From: JBJGXI01 sp045635475
GTDB lineage: Bacteria > Bacillota > Bacilli > Bacillales > Amphibacillaceae
Direction of reading: 5' to 3'
Assembly: GCF_045635475.1 (NCBI RefSeq)
Contig: NZ_JBJGXI010000001.1
Location: forward strand, 1-64,000
Length of the DNA: 64,000 nt
Shown: piece after piece, positions 42,274 to 52,983 of the stretch
Position numbering within the stretch: the stretch's first letter is position 1
Layout of the letters: every line of letters starts with the position of its first letter
Position numbers and translations under genes: made by a program
The notes under the pieces: model-generated
Database searches by the model: none
What the model saw: only the letters and a program-made list of their open reading frames with translations
Told to the model about the DNA's origin: nothing

Positions 42274-43176
42274 ATGAATGCTCTTATATATGGAATACAT
42301 CCCAATACCAATACTTACATTGATGCACTAAAACAGTTAGGTGATGTGATGGAGATCTTTTTGGTAACAGACAATAAAGATGAGCAAGTTGAGCTAGAGG
42401 GTATTCACTATATTTCTAGTCTTCCAGAACAGAAAGTAATCGACAGCCTTGATCTAGTAATTGTTAGTGATCAGATTGCTAGTGCCAGAGATGAAGTATC
42501 CAGCCTTGCTTTACAGGGGATACCGGTAATTATAGATAATCATATCGTGAATCAACTGGGGTCTTATCTTGAACTAATTGATAGAAATACTCCTATTTTA
42601 ATTGCAAATAGTACCCTTTTTGATCCGCAAGTATTGGATGTTCATAGAAACATAGAAAAAGGTATGATCGGTGAATTGGCAGTAGCTAATATAAAGCGAT
42701 ATACATTAAGTGAATATGACCATCATGCAGCGTTACATGCTGAATTAATTGCGCTTTATCCTTACTCATCAAAGGTGAAAAAAGTTTTTGCAATGGAACG
42801 CAAAATTGAAGATCAAAGGTATAGCACGATAACGCTGCGCTTAGATACAGGAGCAATTATTAACATTGAAATTTTCACCGGGGCTACAGCGTTTATGAGG
42901 AACGGTGAATATGCAGGACCAAAAGGGATTGTAAGCTATTCATCTGAATCACAAATGTTGAATTTAAAAACAACTGGAAGTAATAGTAACTTTACGACAA
43001 CAAAACTAAGTGCAAAGAAACAAATGATTCAGCATTTTATTAACAACAGAAGTAATCGAGAAGATTTAGCGAACTATAATCAAATTCATCTTGCGTCTCT
43101 TCAAATCATCGAGGCAGTGAAGCGCTCTGTAGAAACAGCATCACCTGTCTACTTAGGGGGTGATCACCATGAATAA
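42274..43176 (+). CDS. Degenerate oxidoreductase-like protein (no Gly-rich loop)
   Basis: This 300-aa protein has the size and strand order of a Gfo/Idh/MocA protein but lacks the cofactor loop: the N-terminus reads NALIYGIHPNTNTYIDAL rather than GxGxxA, and the catalytic EKP motif is absent. The C-terminal half (GAIINIEIFTGATAFM, MIQHFINNRSN) follows the family's usual sheet. It lies between two normal paralogs, overlaps the next gene by 8 bp, and may be a non-catalytic partner subunit (inference). Start ATG 42274 with GAGAGGTG. Confidence 0.65.
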   Translation: MNALIYGIHPNTNTYIDALKQLGDVMEIFLVTDNKDEQVELEGIHYISSLPEQKVIDSLDLVIVSDQIASARDEVSSLALQGIPVIIDNHIVNQLGSYLELIDRNTPILIANSTLFDPQVLDVHRNIEKGMIGELAVANIKRYTLSEYDHHAALHAELIALYPYSSKVKKVFAMERKIEDQRYSTITLRLDTGAIINIEIFTGATAFMRNGEYAGPKGIVSYSSESQMLNLKTTGSNSNFTTTKLSAKKQMIQHFINNRSNREDLANYNQIHLASLQIIEAVKRSVETASPVYLGGDHHE

Positions 43177-44161
43177 AGTTAAAATTGGAATGTTGAGCTT
43201 TGCGCATATGCATGCTTTTAGTTACTTTGATTCATTAATCATTCGTGGTGACGTAAGTATTGTAGGTGTTAGTGACGATAGTAAGGAGAGGGTACAACAG
43301 ATTGTTGAACAGCACAATATTCCCTATTTCAATAAATATCAGGACCTTCTTAAGACGGATGCAGACATCATCATTATCAATTCTGAGAATGTTTTCCATG
43401 CCGAGCACACGATTGCTGCAGCAAATGCAAAAAAAGATGTGATGTGTGAAAAGCCTCTCGGTACTAGCGTGGTTGATATGAAAAATATGATCAAAGCATG
43501 TAAACAAAATGGCGTTCAACTGATGACTGCTTTTCCTAATCGTTATGTTCCATCCATCATTGAAGCAAGAAGACTGATTAATGAGGGCGAAATTGGAGAG
43601 CTAATTGCTGTCAAAGCAACGAATAATGGTGCAATGCCAGGCGGGTGGTTTGTCAATAACGACCTTTCAGGTGGAGGTGCTATGTTAGACCATAGCGTAC
43701 ATGTAGCAGATATTTTAAATTGGATTCTTTCCTCTGACATAGATGAAGTTTATGCAGAGAATGGAACGTTGTTTTATAGAAATCTACCATCCGATGACTC
43801 AGGCATGATTACGATGCGCTTTAAAAATGGTGTAGTGGCAACGTTAGATACGAGTTGGTCAAGAACCGAACCATATCCATACAAAAGGGATTTAACAATG
43901 CATTTTGTTGGAACAAAAGGAACGTTATATATTGATTACTTTAAGCAAATATCAGAAGTGTACAGCAAAGATCTAAACCATGCTGAATGGAGTTATTGGG
44001 GAGATAACAAGGATGAATTGTTAATTGAGGATTTAATAGAACGTTTAAAATCTGGAAAGCAAGTTGCGGTTACGGGAGAAGATGGATTGGCTTCAGGTAA
44101 AATCGCATTAGCCGCGTATGAATCCGCAAGAAGCGGTAAGCTAATAAAAGTCAAAGAATAA
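43169..44161 (+). CDS. Gfo/Idh/MocA-family oxidoreductase
   Basis: This 330-aa protein begins KIGMLSFAHMHAFSYFDSL, a variant of the cofactor loop in which the last Gly residues are replaced by His and Ala, as in a known MviM-like branch. VMCEKPLGTS near 94 holds the catalytic Lys, and GGGAMLDHSVHVADILNWI the Asp/His pair. ATG 43169 overlaps the end of the upstream gene and has AGGGGGTG before it. The three tandem oxidoreductase-like genes probably work on one sugar. Confidence 0.8.
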   Translation: MNKVKIGMLSFAHMHAFSYFDSLIIRGDVSIVGVSDDSKERVQQIVEQHNIPYFNKYQDLLKTDADIIIINSENVFHAEHTIAAANAKKDVMCEKPLGTSVVDMKNMIKACKQNGVQLMTAFPNRYVPSIIEARRLINEGEIGELIAVKATNNGAMPGGWFVNNDLSGGGAMLDHSVHVADILNWILSSDIDEVYAENGTLFYRNLPSDDSGMITMRFKNGVVATLDTSWSRTEPYPYKRDLTMHFVGTKGTLYIDYFKQISEVYSKDLNHAEWSYWGDNKDELLIEDLIERLKSGKQVAVTGEDGLASGKIALAAYESARSGKLIKVKE

Positions 44162-44192
44162 CTTATGGGACAAACTTTAAAGGAGGTGCAGT

Positions 44193-45080
44193 ATGAACAA
44201 AAGAAAAAGAAGAATAAAGAGCGGTTTAGACTACTGGATGTTTGTAGGACCAGCCTTCTTATTCTTTATATTAATCGTTATTATTCCATTTTTCATAGGA
44301 ATTTACTATTCATTTACAAATTGGAATGGTGTAGACAGTACGGTTCTCTGGGTGGGCTTTGACAACTTTATCAAATTATTTACATCTGACACTGCCTTCC
44401 TGAATTCATTTTGGTTTACGCTGAGATTTACAGTAACGGTTCTGATCCTTACAAATGTAGTTGGATTTATTTTTGCCCTGTTAGTTACCAATCATTTGAA
44501 AACACAAAACATGTTAAGGACCGCTTTTTTCATTCCTAACGTGATTGGTGGGTTAATACTCGGGTTTATCTGGCAATTTATCTTTGTCAGAGGTTTTGCG
44601 AGTATAGGTGAAATCATTCCTTTACCTTTTTTTCAAGCACCATGGCTAGGAGACCCTAGGACGGCATTTTGGGCGATGGTAATAGTATTTGTATGGCAGT
44701 TAAGTGGTTATATGATGATAATTTATATTGCCGCATTGCAAGGGGTAGATGAGAGTTTACTAGAAGCTGCAAGAATCGATGGTGCAAATGCTTGGCAACA
44801 GCTTTTCAAAGTGGTGATACCATTAATTGTTCCAGCATTTACAATATGTTTGTTTTTAACAACCTCAATGGCATTTAAAGTATTTGACCTAAATTTTGCC
44901 TTAACGGGTGGGGGACCATTTAATTCAACAGAATCATTGACAATCCATATTTTTGAACAGGCCTTTAGTTTTAACAATTATGGTCTAGGATCTGCTAAAG
45001 CATTAGTATTCTTCATAATTGTAGCACTTATTACCTTGTTACAAGTTAATTTTACAAAGAGAAGGGAGGTGAATATGTAG
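44193..45080 (+). CDS. Sugar ABC transporter permease, MalF/UgpA type
   Basis: This 295-aa protein has six predicted membrane helices and the EAA loop ESLLEAARIDGANAWQQLFKVVIPL near 187. It pairs with the permease at 45080 and the binding protein at 45939; no ATPase is encoded here, so a shared MsmK/MalK-like ATPase elsewhere is implied. ATG 44193 has AAAGGAGGTG. Confidence 0.9.
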   Translation: MNKRKRRIKSGLDYWMFVGPAFLFFILIVIIPFFIGIYYSFTNWNGVDSTVLWVGFDNFIKLFTSDTAFLNSFWFTLRFTVTVLILTNVVGFIFALLVTNHLKTQNMLRTAFFIPNVIGGLILGFIWQFIFVRGFASIGEIIPLPFFQAPWLGDPRTAFWAMVIVFVWQLSGYMMIIYIAALQGVDESLLEAARIDGANAWQQLFKVVIPLIVPAFTICLFLTTSMAFKVFDLNFALTGGGPFNSTESLTIHIFEQAFSFNNYGLGSAKALVFFIIVALITLLQVNFTKRREVNM

Positions 45081-45913
45081 TGTTTACTTCAAAATATACC
45101 TTTAAGATTGGACTTGTTGAATTCTTTACAATCATTCTAGCGTTAATTTTTCTTGTTCCATTTTATATTGTTGTTATAAATTCATTTAAGGATTTTTCTA
45201 GTATTTTAATGAATGCTACAGCATGGCCAGAGAATTTCTTATTTTCAAATTACATCGAAGCATGGCACCTAATTAACTTTCCGCAAGCACTGTTTAATTC
45301 TACTTTTGTAACAACTTTAAGTAATATTGGCCTGGTTATAATTAGCTCCATGGCGGCTTGGAAGTTGGCAAGATCAACTGGCAAGTTTAATAACATTTTA
45401 TTTATGTTATTTGTTTCGGCGATGGTTATTCCATTCCAATCAGTCATGATTCCGCTGGTTATGTGGGGGAAAGAAATAGGAATTATGGACAGTAGATTAG
45501 GTCTAGTAATGATGTACTTTGGTTTTGGAGTATCACTGAATATTTTTCTTTACCATGGATTTGTTAAGTCGATACCAAAGGAGATTGAAGAGGCGGCAAT
45601 TATAGATGGTTGTAATTCCTTTCAATTGTTTTGGAGAATTGTTTTTCCTTTACTAAGGTCAATTACAGTAACAGTTATTATATTGAATTCTTTATGGATT
45701 TGGAATGACTTTATGTTACCTATGATTGCAGTTACAAGTGATGAACTACTGACAATACCTCTAGCTATCAATAAGTTGTTTGGTCAATTTATGAATCAGT
45801 GGGATAAAGCATTGCCAGCTATGGTTATGAGCATTGTTCCAATTATCTCGCTTTATTTCTTCCTGCAGCGTCATATTTTACGAGGTATTGCTGCTGGAGC
45901 AATAAAAAGCTAA
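45080..45913 (+). CDS. Sugar ABC transporter permease, MalG type
   Basis: This 277-aa protein has six membrane helices and the EAA motif EIEEAAIIDGCNSFQLFWRIVFPLL. GTG 45080 overlaps the last base of the previous stop codon, so the two permeases are coupled. It ends with the usual MalG-like GIAAGAIKS tail. Confidence 0.9.
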   Translation: MFTSKYTFKIGLVEFFTIILALIFLVPFYIVVINSFKDFSSILMNATAWPENFLFSNYIEAWHLINFPQALFNSTFVTTLSNIGLVIISSMAAWKLARSTGKFNNILFMLFVSAMVIPFQSVMIPLVMWGKEIGIMDSRLGLVMMYFGFGVSLNIFLYHGFVKSIPKEIEEAAIIDGCNSFQLFWRIVFPLLRSITVTVIILNSLWIWNDFMLPMIAVTSDELLTIPLAINKLFGQFMNQWDKALPAMVMSIVPIISLYFFLQRHILRGIAAGAIKS

Positions 45914-45938
45914 AACAAACTTTAAGGAGATGAGTGTT

Positions 45939-47285
45939 TTGACATTTAAGAAAAGAATAGTATTGACGTTACTCGTTTTATTTACGGTACTTATCGTTTC
46001 GGCATGTGCTTCAGATGATGGGGCTAGTTCAAATGACACGTCGGATAACCAGAATGAAGCGCAAAACAATGAAGAACCTGCAAATGATAATAGCAGTAGT
46101 AATGAAGCTCCTGATGACGGGGAGAAAATTGAGTTGAATGTTTTCCAATTTAAAGCTGCTATTAGTGAGCAAATGGAAGACATGGAAGCGGCATATGAAA
46201 AAGAGCATCCAAATGTTGAATTAACGATTGATACGGTTGGTGGTGGCGCAGATTGGATGGCCAACCTAAAAACTAGATTTGCATCTGGTGAAGGTCCTGA
46301 TGTGTTTGTTGTAGAAGGTCCAGCTCAATTGAAATTATGGGAAGATTATTTAACGGATTTATCTAATGAGGAATGGGTAGATCATTCACTGCCTTTTGCG
46401 AAAGAAAAAATGATGATGGATGACAAACTCTATGGTATGCCAATGAACATTGAGGGCTTCGGGTTCATTTATAATAAAGATTTATTTGAAGAAGCGGGCA
46501 TTACGGAATTACCTACAACGCAAACGGAATTAGAAGAAGTCGTTGCTAAATTGAATGATGCCGGCATTACACCGTTTGCAAATGGATTCGCAACATGGTG
46601 GGCAATTGGATTACACTTACCTAATGTTGCGTTTGCGCAACAGGATGATCCGATGAAATTTATTGAACAGTTATCTGCTGGAGAAGCAACAATGGCTGGA
46701 AATGAGCAGTTTGAGGAATTTCAAGATTTATTAGATTTCATGTTAGAAAATGGTACGCCTAACCCATTAAGTACAGATTTGAATACACAGTTAACTTTAT
46801 TCGCGTCTGGAGAAGCAGCAATGGTTCACCAAGGAAACTGGACTGAACCTACGATATATGGAATTAATCCAGATATTAATCTTGGTTTACTTCCTGTACC
46901 TTTAAATGACAATGCTGAGGAAATGGATAAAATCCAAGTTGGTGTTCCATTTAGTTGGGTTATTAATAACGAAACGGAGCACATGGACGAAGCAAAAGAA
47001 TTCTTAAACTGGATGGCGATGTCTGAGACTGGTCACAAATATATTACGGAAGACTTTATGATGATTCCAGCATTTGATCATATTGACGCATCAGGACTGG
47101 GAGACGTTAGTCAGGTGATTAATAAGTACTCAAAAGAAGATAAGACACTTGACTGGATATTCCCTTCTTGGCCAGACGGTTTTGGAGATCAAACATCTAA
47201 TTTACTTCAAGGATATATTGGAGATCAACATGATTTTGATACTGTCCTCGAAGAAATGGATAAAGCTTGGCAAGAATCTAAGTAA
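45939..47285 (+). CDS. Sugar ABC transporter substrate-binding lipoprotein
   Basis: This is a 448-aa protein with a signal peptide and lipobox IVSAC at about 20, then an Asp/Asn/Glu-rich linker and the family-1 binding fold (GPDVFVVEGPAQLKLW, GEAAMVHQGNW near 290). TTG 45939 is preferred to ATG 45930 because AAGGAG is 9 nt before TTG and abuts the ATG. It delivers the oligosaccharide to the two permeases. A terminator-like hairpin follows. Confidence 0.85.
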   Translation: MTFKKRIVLTLLVLFTVLIVSACASDDGASSNDTSDNQNEAQNNEEPANDNSSSNEAPDDGEKIELNVFQFKAAISEQMEDMEAAYEKEHPNVELTIDTVGGGADWMANLKTRFASGEGPDVFVVEGPAQLKLWEDYLTDLSNEEWVDHSLPFAKEKMMMDDKLYGMPMNIEGFGFIYNKDLFEEAGITELPTTQTELEEVVAKLNDAGITPFANGFATWWAIGLHLPNVAFAQQDDPMKFIEQLSAGEATMAGNEQFEEFQDLLDFMLENGTPNPLSTDLNTQLTLFASGEAAMVHQGNWTEPTIYGINPDINLGLLPVPLNDNAEEMDKIQVGVPFSWVINNETEHMDEAKEFLNWMAMSETGHKYITEDFMMIPAFDHIDASGLGDVSQVINKYSKEDKTLDWIFPSWPDGFGDQTSNLLQGYIGDQHDFDTVLEEMDKAWQESK

Positions 47286-47289
47286 CTAA

Positions 47290-47326
47290 TAAAGTTCTGG
47301 CTGTTGATTTCAGCCAGAACTTTAAG
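47290..47326 (+). terminator. Terminator after the binding-protein gene
   Basis: AAAGTTCTGGCTG pairs with CAGCCAGAACTTT around TTGATTT. There is little T-run after it, so it may be partial, separating transport from regulatory genes. Confidence 0.75.
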
Positions 47327-47370
47327 TTATTGTTAGTTTACAGATCATACAGAATATAGAGGGAAGAGAT

Positions 47371-49185
47371 ATGATGAGATTATCGATAAAGAATAATATA
47401 CGAACTAAATTATTGTTTCTATTATTAATCATCATTATATTTCCAATCGGTGCTTCTACTGTTTTGAATCATTATCAAACAAGATCTTCAATCGAAGAAA
47501 GATCGATTCAAGAGAATGCTAACTTACTTTCGCAAGGACGAATGAATGTAGAAAGTTATTTGAAAGCGGTTAATCAGTTATCGGTATCAGTTTATTCAAA
47601 TACAAATCTGCTAAATATGATGAGATCGGACAACAGTGATGACTATTTTTTGTCTACTAATGAAATCACGCGAACCATCGTTGACCTTCTTTACTCTAAT
47701 GAGGGCATTGAACAAGTCTTTCTTTATGCTCATAACCAAAAGCAAGCATATGCCTTGTCGCATACGACAGAGTTTAAAGCAAAAAAACTAGATATAAATA
47801 ATTGGACTTACGATCGAGAACTAGAAAATGACCAAATTTTAATTGAACCACCACACCCTTTACATGGTTATAGTTTATCAGGTACGGATAGACAATCAGC
47901 AAAATCAGTACTTTCGTTTCATAGAGCATTATATGACATTCCATTACGTGATTTTATTGGCTATTTAATATTTGATATAAATATAGATCAAATAAATAAG
48001 ATGGTGGAAGATCTTTACATTCAAGGAAGTGAAGATTTATATTTATTAACGAATAATAATGCCGTGATTTACTCTTCCGATGGCAAGAGAGAAATGAGTG
48101 CTGATCATGATTGGTTGCAGAAAATAGATGATTCTGATTCAGATAGTGATGTTTTTGAGTGGGAAGATAAAGAAGGGAAATATTTTATTTTCTATGAAAA
48201 ATTACCAGAAAATCTCGGAGGTTTATTAATTGTTAAGAAAACACCTCATAACTTTCTATTCGAAAGTATAAATGAAATTTTGCTTACAAATATAATAATT
48301 GCAGGATTGGCATTGATTTTTGTTATTGGTGCTGCTACTTTTGTATCCTTCAAAATTACAAAGCCTATTAAGGTTCTGGCAAATAATATGGAGCGGATCG
48401 GAACAGGAGATTTTTCAGTAGAGTATGATAGTCTAGGTAAAGATGAGATTGGACAATTAGGTGACCGCTTTAAACAAATGGTAAAACTATTAAATAATTA
48501 TATAGAACAAGTGTATGAGTGGGAACTAAAGAACAAAAATAATCAACTAAGAATCTTACAGTCGCAGATCAATCCGCATTTCTTATATAATTCGTTACAA
48601 ACAATTGGTACTTTGGCATTGAAAAGTAATAAGAAATCCATTTATCAACTATTAAATACTTTGGCACAAATCATGCGATACTCAATTAATTATAAAGAAG
48701 ATTATGTAACACTAGATAAAGAATTTAAATACGCAAAATCATATTTAAAACTTCAAAAACAAAGATTTGGTGATAAATTCAAATATGATTTGGATTTAGA
48801 AGATAGTGTAAAAGAGTACAAGGTTCCGAAAATGTTGCTCCAACCGCTAATTGAAAATTATTTTAAACACGGGTTTAACAATGGTGATGGGGAGATTCAA
48901 ATTTGTGGTAAAGAGAAACAGACTGACCTCGTTATAGAAATTAGTGACAATAGTGGAAAGCTAACTGATAAGGTAATTGAGAGAATAAATTATATTTTAC
49001 ATTCTGATGATGACAACTTATTAAACAGAGAGGAAGGCAGAGGTATAGGGTTATATAATGTGGTTTCAAGAATTCGGATATTTTACGGAGATCAGTTTAG
49101 TATTATTCCTTTAATGAATAAAGATCGGGGATTGACCATTAGAATTATTATTTTTTCACATGATAAAGGAGAAGATATTCCTTGA
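47371..49185 (+). CDS. YesM-type sensor histidine kinase
   Basis: This 604-aa kinase has a membrane helix at about 12-32, an extracellular sensor region (about 40-300), a second helix near 305-328, a HAMP segment (KITKPIKVLANNMERI...), the phospho-acceptor His in SQINPHFLYNSLQTIG near 405, and ATPase boxes (LIENYFKHG; GRGIGLYNV). This class senses extracellular carbohydrates or their binding proteins. It starts at ATG 47371 and overlaps the regulator gene by 4 bp. Confidence 0.9.
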   Translation: MMRLSIKNNIRTKLLFLLLIIIIFPIGASTVLNHYQTRSSIEERSIQENANLLSQGRMNVESYLKAVNQLSVSVYSNTNLLNMMRSDNSDDYFLSTNEITRTIVDLLYSNEGIEQVFLYAHNQKQAYALSHTTEFKAKKLDINNWTYDRELENDQILIEPPHPLHGYSLSGTDRQSAKSVLSFHRALYDIPLRDFIGYLIFDINIDQINKMVEDLYIQGSEDLYLLTNNNAVIYSSDGKREMSADHDWLQKIDDSDSDSDVFEWEDKEGKYFIFYEKLPENLGGLLIVKKTPHNFLFESINEILLTNIIIAGLALIFVIGAATFVSFKITKPIKVLANNMERIGTGDFSVEYDSLGKDEIGQLGDRFKQMVKLLNNYIEQVYEWELKNKNNQLRILQSQINPHFLYNSLQTIGTLALKSNKKSIYQLLNTLAQIMRYSINYKEDYVTLDKEFKYAKSYLKLQKQRFGDKFKYDLDLEDSVKEYKVPKMLLQPLIENYFKHGFNNGDGEIQICGKEKQTDLVIEISDNSGKLTDKVIERINYILHSDDDNLLNREEGRGIGLYNVVSRIRIFYGDQFSIIPLMNKDRGLTIRIIIFSHDKGEDIP

Positions 49186-50714
49186 AAGTAATAATTATTG
49201 ATGATGAAACTCATGCACGGGATGGTATTCGTCTTTTGGGTGATTGGGAACAACTGGGAATAGAAGAGATACTCGAAGCGGATAACGTTGATACAGCTAA
49301 AAAAATTATTAAGCAACACAAACCAGAAATTATAATCACTGATATGAACATGCCAATGAAAAGTGGTATAGATTTAATGAAATCATTGCAACAATTATCA
49401 CAGCCTCACAAAATTATTGTTATTAGTGGCTATGATGATTATAAATATACGAGGAAAACAATTCAATATGGTGGGTTTGATTATTTGATGAAGCCATTGG
49501 ATGAAGATGAACTGAACGAAGCTTTGACGAACGCAATTTCTGAATTGAGAATAACGGAAAAAGATTCGATCGTAGCCACTTCAGTTTATGACGATCAGCG
49601 TATGTCAGATATATTTAGTGGGAATTCAACAACTATTCCAGAATACATTAAAGATTATTTTGACTCCGTTAATCAGATTCGGATTATAACTATTGAATTA
49701 GAATTGAACGTTCATCATAGTTTTTTTGAAGGAAATACTCACTCTAGATATTTGCAATTTAAGAAAATAATGAATGAACATTTACTTAAAAAGAAAGCGA
49801 TTTCATTTTATTATACTCATCTTTCGGATGTATTGATAATGATATATCCTGACAATTCATATAGTAAGCAAGAGATCAGTGAGATCTATTATAGTATTAA
49901 AAAGTATACAAAAAATCTATCGTTCTATGTTAGTGAATGTGGGTCTTTTCCACAGGATTTAGTTTATCTATTTAATGAGTCTTTAAGCATTAGTAAAAGA
50001 AGAAATTTATATTCAAAAAAACACTATTCAATTTATTATACAGAAGATACATGTAATGAAAGTTGGAATATTGTAACCTCGCTTTCTAATTTAAAGCTAT
50101 TTATTATTAGTGGTAATTTCAATCAAGTTTATGAAGAATTGAAGTTAATGTTTGAGAAAATAGAACAAAAACAATGCTTTAATTTAGAGCAGATTATAAT
50201 TTGGGAGGAAGAACTTGCAAGTCTTTATCGCCAATTTACAAAATCAGATGCCAATTCGAATAATAGAACTTCTTCTATTAACTATCTGAATACAACGGGA
50301 AAGTTCTCTAATGAAGTTTTATTTGACAGCTTATGTAAAGAATTAATGGGATTAATAGAAAAGACAAACGATAAAAAACAAAAAAAAAATATAAATGAAG
50401 AAATGAACAAGGTTAAAGAATTTATTGAAGAAAATTACAAAAAGACACTCAAAACTAGTGATATTGCAGATCACTTATATATAAGTAGAGAGTATTTAAG
50501 TCGACAATTTAAAAAAGCTACAAAAATGACAGTCGGCGACTATATTATGGAAGTTCGCTTAAAGCATGCAGAGTATTTACTGGAAACAACAAATCTTAAA
50601 ATATCTGATATAGCTTATCAGTCTGGCTTTAGTGATGAAAGCTACTTTAGTAGAGTATTTAAAAAATATCGTGATCTATCTCCTAATCAATATCGGAATA
50701 AGAGTGTAAAATAG
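49182..50714 (+). CDS. YesN-type response regulator (AraC output)
   Basis: This 510-aa regulator has a receiver domain with acidic pocket (IIDDETHA) and phospho-acceptor Asp in IIITDMNMPMKSG near 54, a long middle region, and a C-terminal AraC double helix-turn-helix (SDIADHLYISREYLSRQFKK, ISDIAYQSGFSDESYFSRVFKK). TTG 49182 overlaps the kinase stop. It presumably activates the surrounding transport and sulfatase genes. Confidence 0.9.
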   Translation: MKVIIIDDETHARDGIRLLGDWEQLGIEEILEADNVDTAKKIIKQHKPEIIITDMNMPMKSGIDLMKSLQQLSQPHKIIVISGYDDYKYTRKTIQYGGFDYLMKPLDEDELNEALTNAISELRITEKDSIVATSVYDDQRMSDIFSGNSTTIPEYIKDYFDSVNQIRIITIELELNVHHSFFEGNTHSRYLQFKKIMNEHLLKKKAISFYYTHLSDVLIMIYPDNSYSKQEISEIYYSIKKYTKNLSFYVSECGSFPQDLVYLFNESLSISKRRNLYSKKHYSIYYTEDTCNESWNIVTSLSNLKLFIISGNFNQVYEELKLMFEKIEQKQCFNLEQIIIWEEELASLYRQFTKSDANSNNRTSSINYLNTTGKFSNEVLFDSLCKELMGLIEKTNDKKQKKNINEEMNKVKEFIEENYKKTLKTSDIADHLYISREYLSRQFKKATKMTVGDYIMEVRLKHAEYLLETTNLKISDIAYQSGFSDESYFSRVFKKYRDLSPNQYRNKSVK

Positions 50715-50772
50715 CTTTTATAATTAGAGAAATCTCACTCTGATAAGTGTAATACACAAGAAAGGAGAACAT

Positions 50773-52077
50773 ATGATTAAACCAAACATAATAATGGTTA
50801 TTTCGCATGATACTGGTAGATATCTAGGAACTTATGGTAAAAACATAAAAACACCTGCGCTTGATCAACTTGCTGAAGAAGGCATTCAATATGATAACTA
50901 CTTTTGCACACAACCGCAATGTAGCCCAAGCAGAGGAAGTATTCTTACTGGCATGTATGGACATAACCATGGAATGATGGGCCTTGCTCATTTAGGCCAT
51001 TCGATGAAAAGTGATATAAAAACCATACCATCTGAAATGAAAAAAGTAGGTTTTGATACATGGCTATTTGGATTTTCTCATGAATCTATTAACGGGAAGA
51101 GAGATGCCGATTTGTTAGGGTACGAGCATTTTTTTGAAATCCCAGGAAATGCAGCAAATGATGTTACTGATCGATTTGAAGGATTCCTAAATGAAAGAGC
51201 TGAATCAACTGATCGCACACCTTTTTATGTTTCAGTTGGTTTTGAAGAAACACACTTGCCGGTTGAACATTTTGACCCAGATCCAATCGATGACATTCAA
51301 GCTCCACCATACCTTCCGAATACAGACGGCATTCGAAACGATATTGCACATTTTCATGGCTCAGTTAAAGAACTGGACAAAGCTGTTGGAAGAATTAATC
51401 ATAAATTAAAAGAAACAGGTCTGGATGAAAATACAATTTTAATTTACACAACCGACCATGGAATTCCTTTCCCACGTGCAAAAGGAACTTTATTTGATGC
51501 AGGTTTGGAAACCGCCTTGATAATGAAATTCCCTGAAGGCCTGATTGAAGGTCCAGCCAAGTGTAAGGAACTGTTGTGTAACATTGACTTAATGCCAACA
51601 TTGCTGGAATTAGTGGGAGCTGATGTTCCAAATGAAATCGATGGATACAGTTTTTTGTCATTATTACAAAATCGAGATTACCAACCGAGAGAGAGTTTTT
51701 TCTGTGAGTTAACATGGCATGATCGTTATCATCCAATGCGCGGAATCCGAACAAGAGACTATAAATATATTCGTAATTTTGAAGATGGCCCAAAAGTTTA
51801 TATTCCTCTGGATATCCATCAAACCTCATCCGGTAAAGATGTTAGGGAAGCATACTATGTGCCCAATACTATAGAAGAATTATATGATTTAAGCAAAGAT
51901 CCGTTAGAACAAGATAACCTAGCGGAAAATAGTAATTATGCTTATATATTTAAAGATCTACGAGAGCGAGTAGAGAATTGGATGATAGAAACAAATGACC
52001 CATTACTAATGGGGCCGGTTCCAGGAGAACAAGCTCTAGGATGGGAAGAAGAAATTAAGAATGGAACTGTCTATTGA
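50773..52077 (+). CDS. Type I (Cys-type) sulfatase
   Basis: This 434-aa sulfatase has its active-site Cys at about 50 in CSPSRGSILTG, the signature converted to formylglycine by a maturase. Metal-binding residues lie in ISHDTGRY near 11-17 and YTTDHGIPF near 232. No signal peptide is seen, so it acts on sulfated sugars inside the cell. It is the last gene of the first glycan block. Family S1 substrates include glycosaminoglycan and algal sugars; the exact one is unknown. Confidence 0.85.
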   Translation: MIKPNIIMVISHDTGRYLGTYGKNIKTPALDQLAEEGIQYDNYFCTQPQCSPSRGSILTGMYGHNHGMMGLAHLGHSMKSDIKTIPSEMKKVGFDTWLFGFSHESINGKRDADLLGYEHFFEIPGNAANDVTDRFEGFLNERAESTDRTPFYVSVGFEETHLPVEHFDPDPIDDIQAPPYLPNTDGIRNDIAHFHGSVKELDKAVGRINHKLKETGLDENTILIYTTDHGIPFPRAKGTLFDAGLETALIMKFPEGLIEGPAKCKELLCNIDLMPTLLELVGADVPNEIDGYSFLSLLQNRDYQPRESFFCELTWHDRYHPMRGIRTRDYKYIRNFEDGPKVYIPLDIHQTSSGKDVREAYYVPNTIEELYDLSKDPLEQDNLAENSNYAYIFKDLRERVENWMIETNDPLLMGPVPGEQALGWEEEIKNGTVY

Positions 52078-52161
52078 TTATTTGAACTAGGTAATTTTTC
52101 TCCCCAAAACACAGGAGTCAGACTTGCGTCATGGACTTTTTTTGGCTTTGTCTTTATAAGA

Positions 52162-52188
52162 AGAACACTTTTTGGTGTTCTTTTTTTG
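52162..52188 (+). terminator. Terminator of the first glycan block
   Basis: GAACAC-TTTTT-GGTGTTC followed by seven T. The sequence is nearly the same as the terminator at 35702-35729. Confidence 0.85.
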
Positions 52189-52980
52189 TGTGAGTGATTG
52201 TTAATTTATGGTTTTATAAGGGATGGAGATTACTTGAATTGTAATGTTGATAGGGTGCTAAGGTTTGTGTTTTTTATGTCGACAAGGGCCTGAAAGCAAT
52301 CATTGATGGAAAAATTGTAACTGAGCGTGAGATGGAAGGATAAAGGATATTGCTTTCCTCTACATCTAAATCTATTTTTACTTATTAATACCAATATGGC
52401 TGGAAACGGTCCACCCTACTTTACTTTGATAATTTCGTTTCTAATCCTTTCCTAATTGCATCCTTGTTAAGATTATCTTTGCTTAAGTTCATTGTAATGT
52501 TTTGAGAAAATTCAATTTCATCTAATCGGGATGGAAATTTGTGTGAATCAATAATGCAATCTTCTATATTATAACAACAATCGAACTGTATACTGTGGAG
52601 GATCGAAACTACTTATATATAGCCATACACATATTTAGGAGATTTGTCTCTATTAATTGCTGTTAGTTCTGTAATTATGATGGATGGTAATGGTAGGTAG
52701 GATTCTTTTATGTGAATCTATTTTAAAAGGAGACAGACAATAGTAACACAGTCTATAAGCTTATTTTTTACAATATGTGGTAAAGGAGGGGTGGATCATC
52801 TGGGAGGGGATAAATAAGGTTGTTTATAATTTTTCCAAATAGTCATGGTGCTAAGGATATCAGAAAAGTAATTACATTTTCAAAAACTTGGAAGTATTGT
52901 GAAGGGGATTCTTATCTTCTGTCGAAATAAGTGACAATTAGAACTCTTAATATATACAGTAGAGAAACTATATCAATCCG
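52189..52980. other. Decayed intergenic stretch, no gene seen
   Basis: No frame with a ribosome site is visible in either direction. Small fragments look protein-like but not enough to identify. It separates the two glycan blocks. Confidence 0.45.
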
Positions 52981-52983
52981 GGG

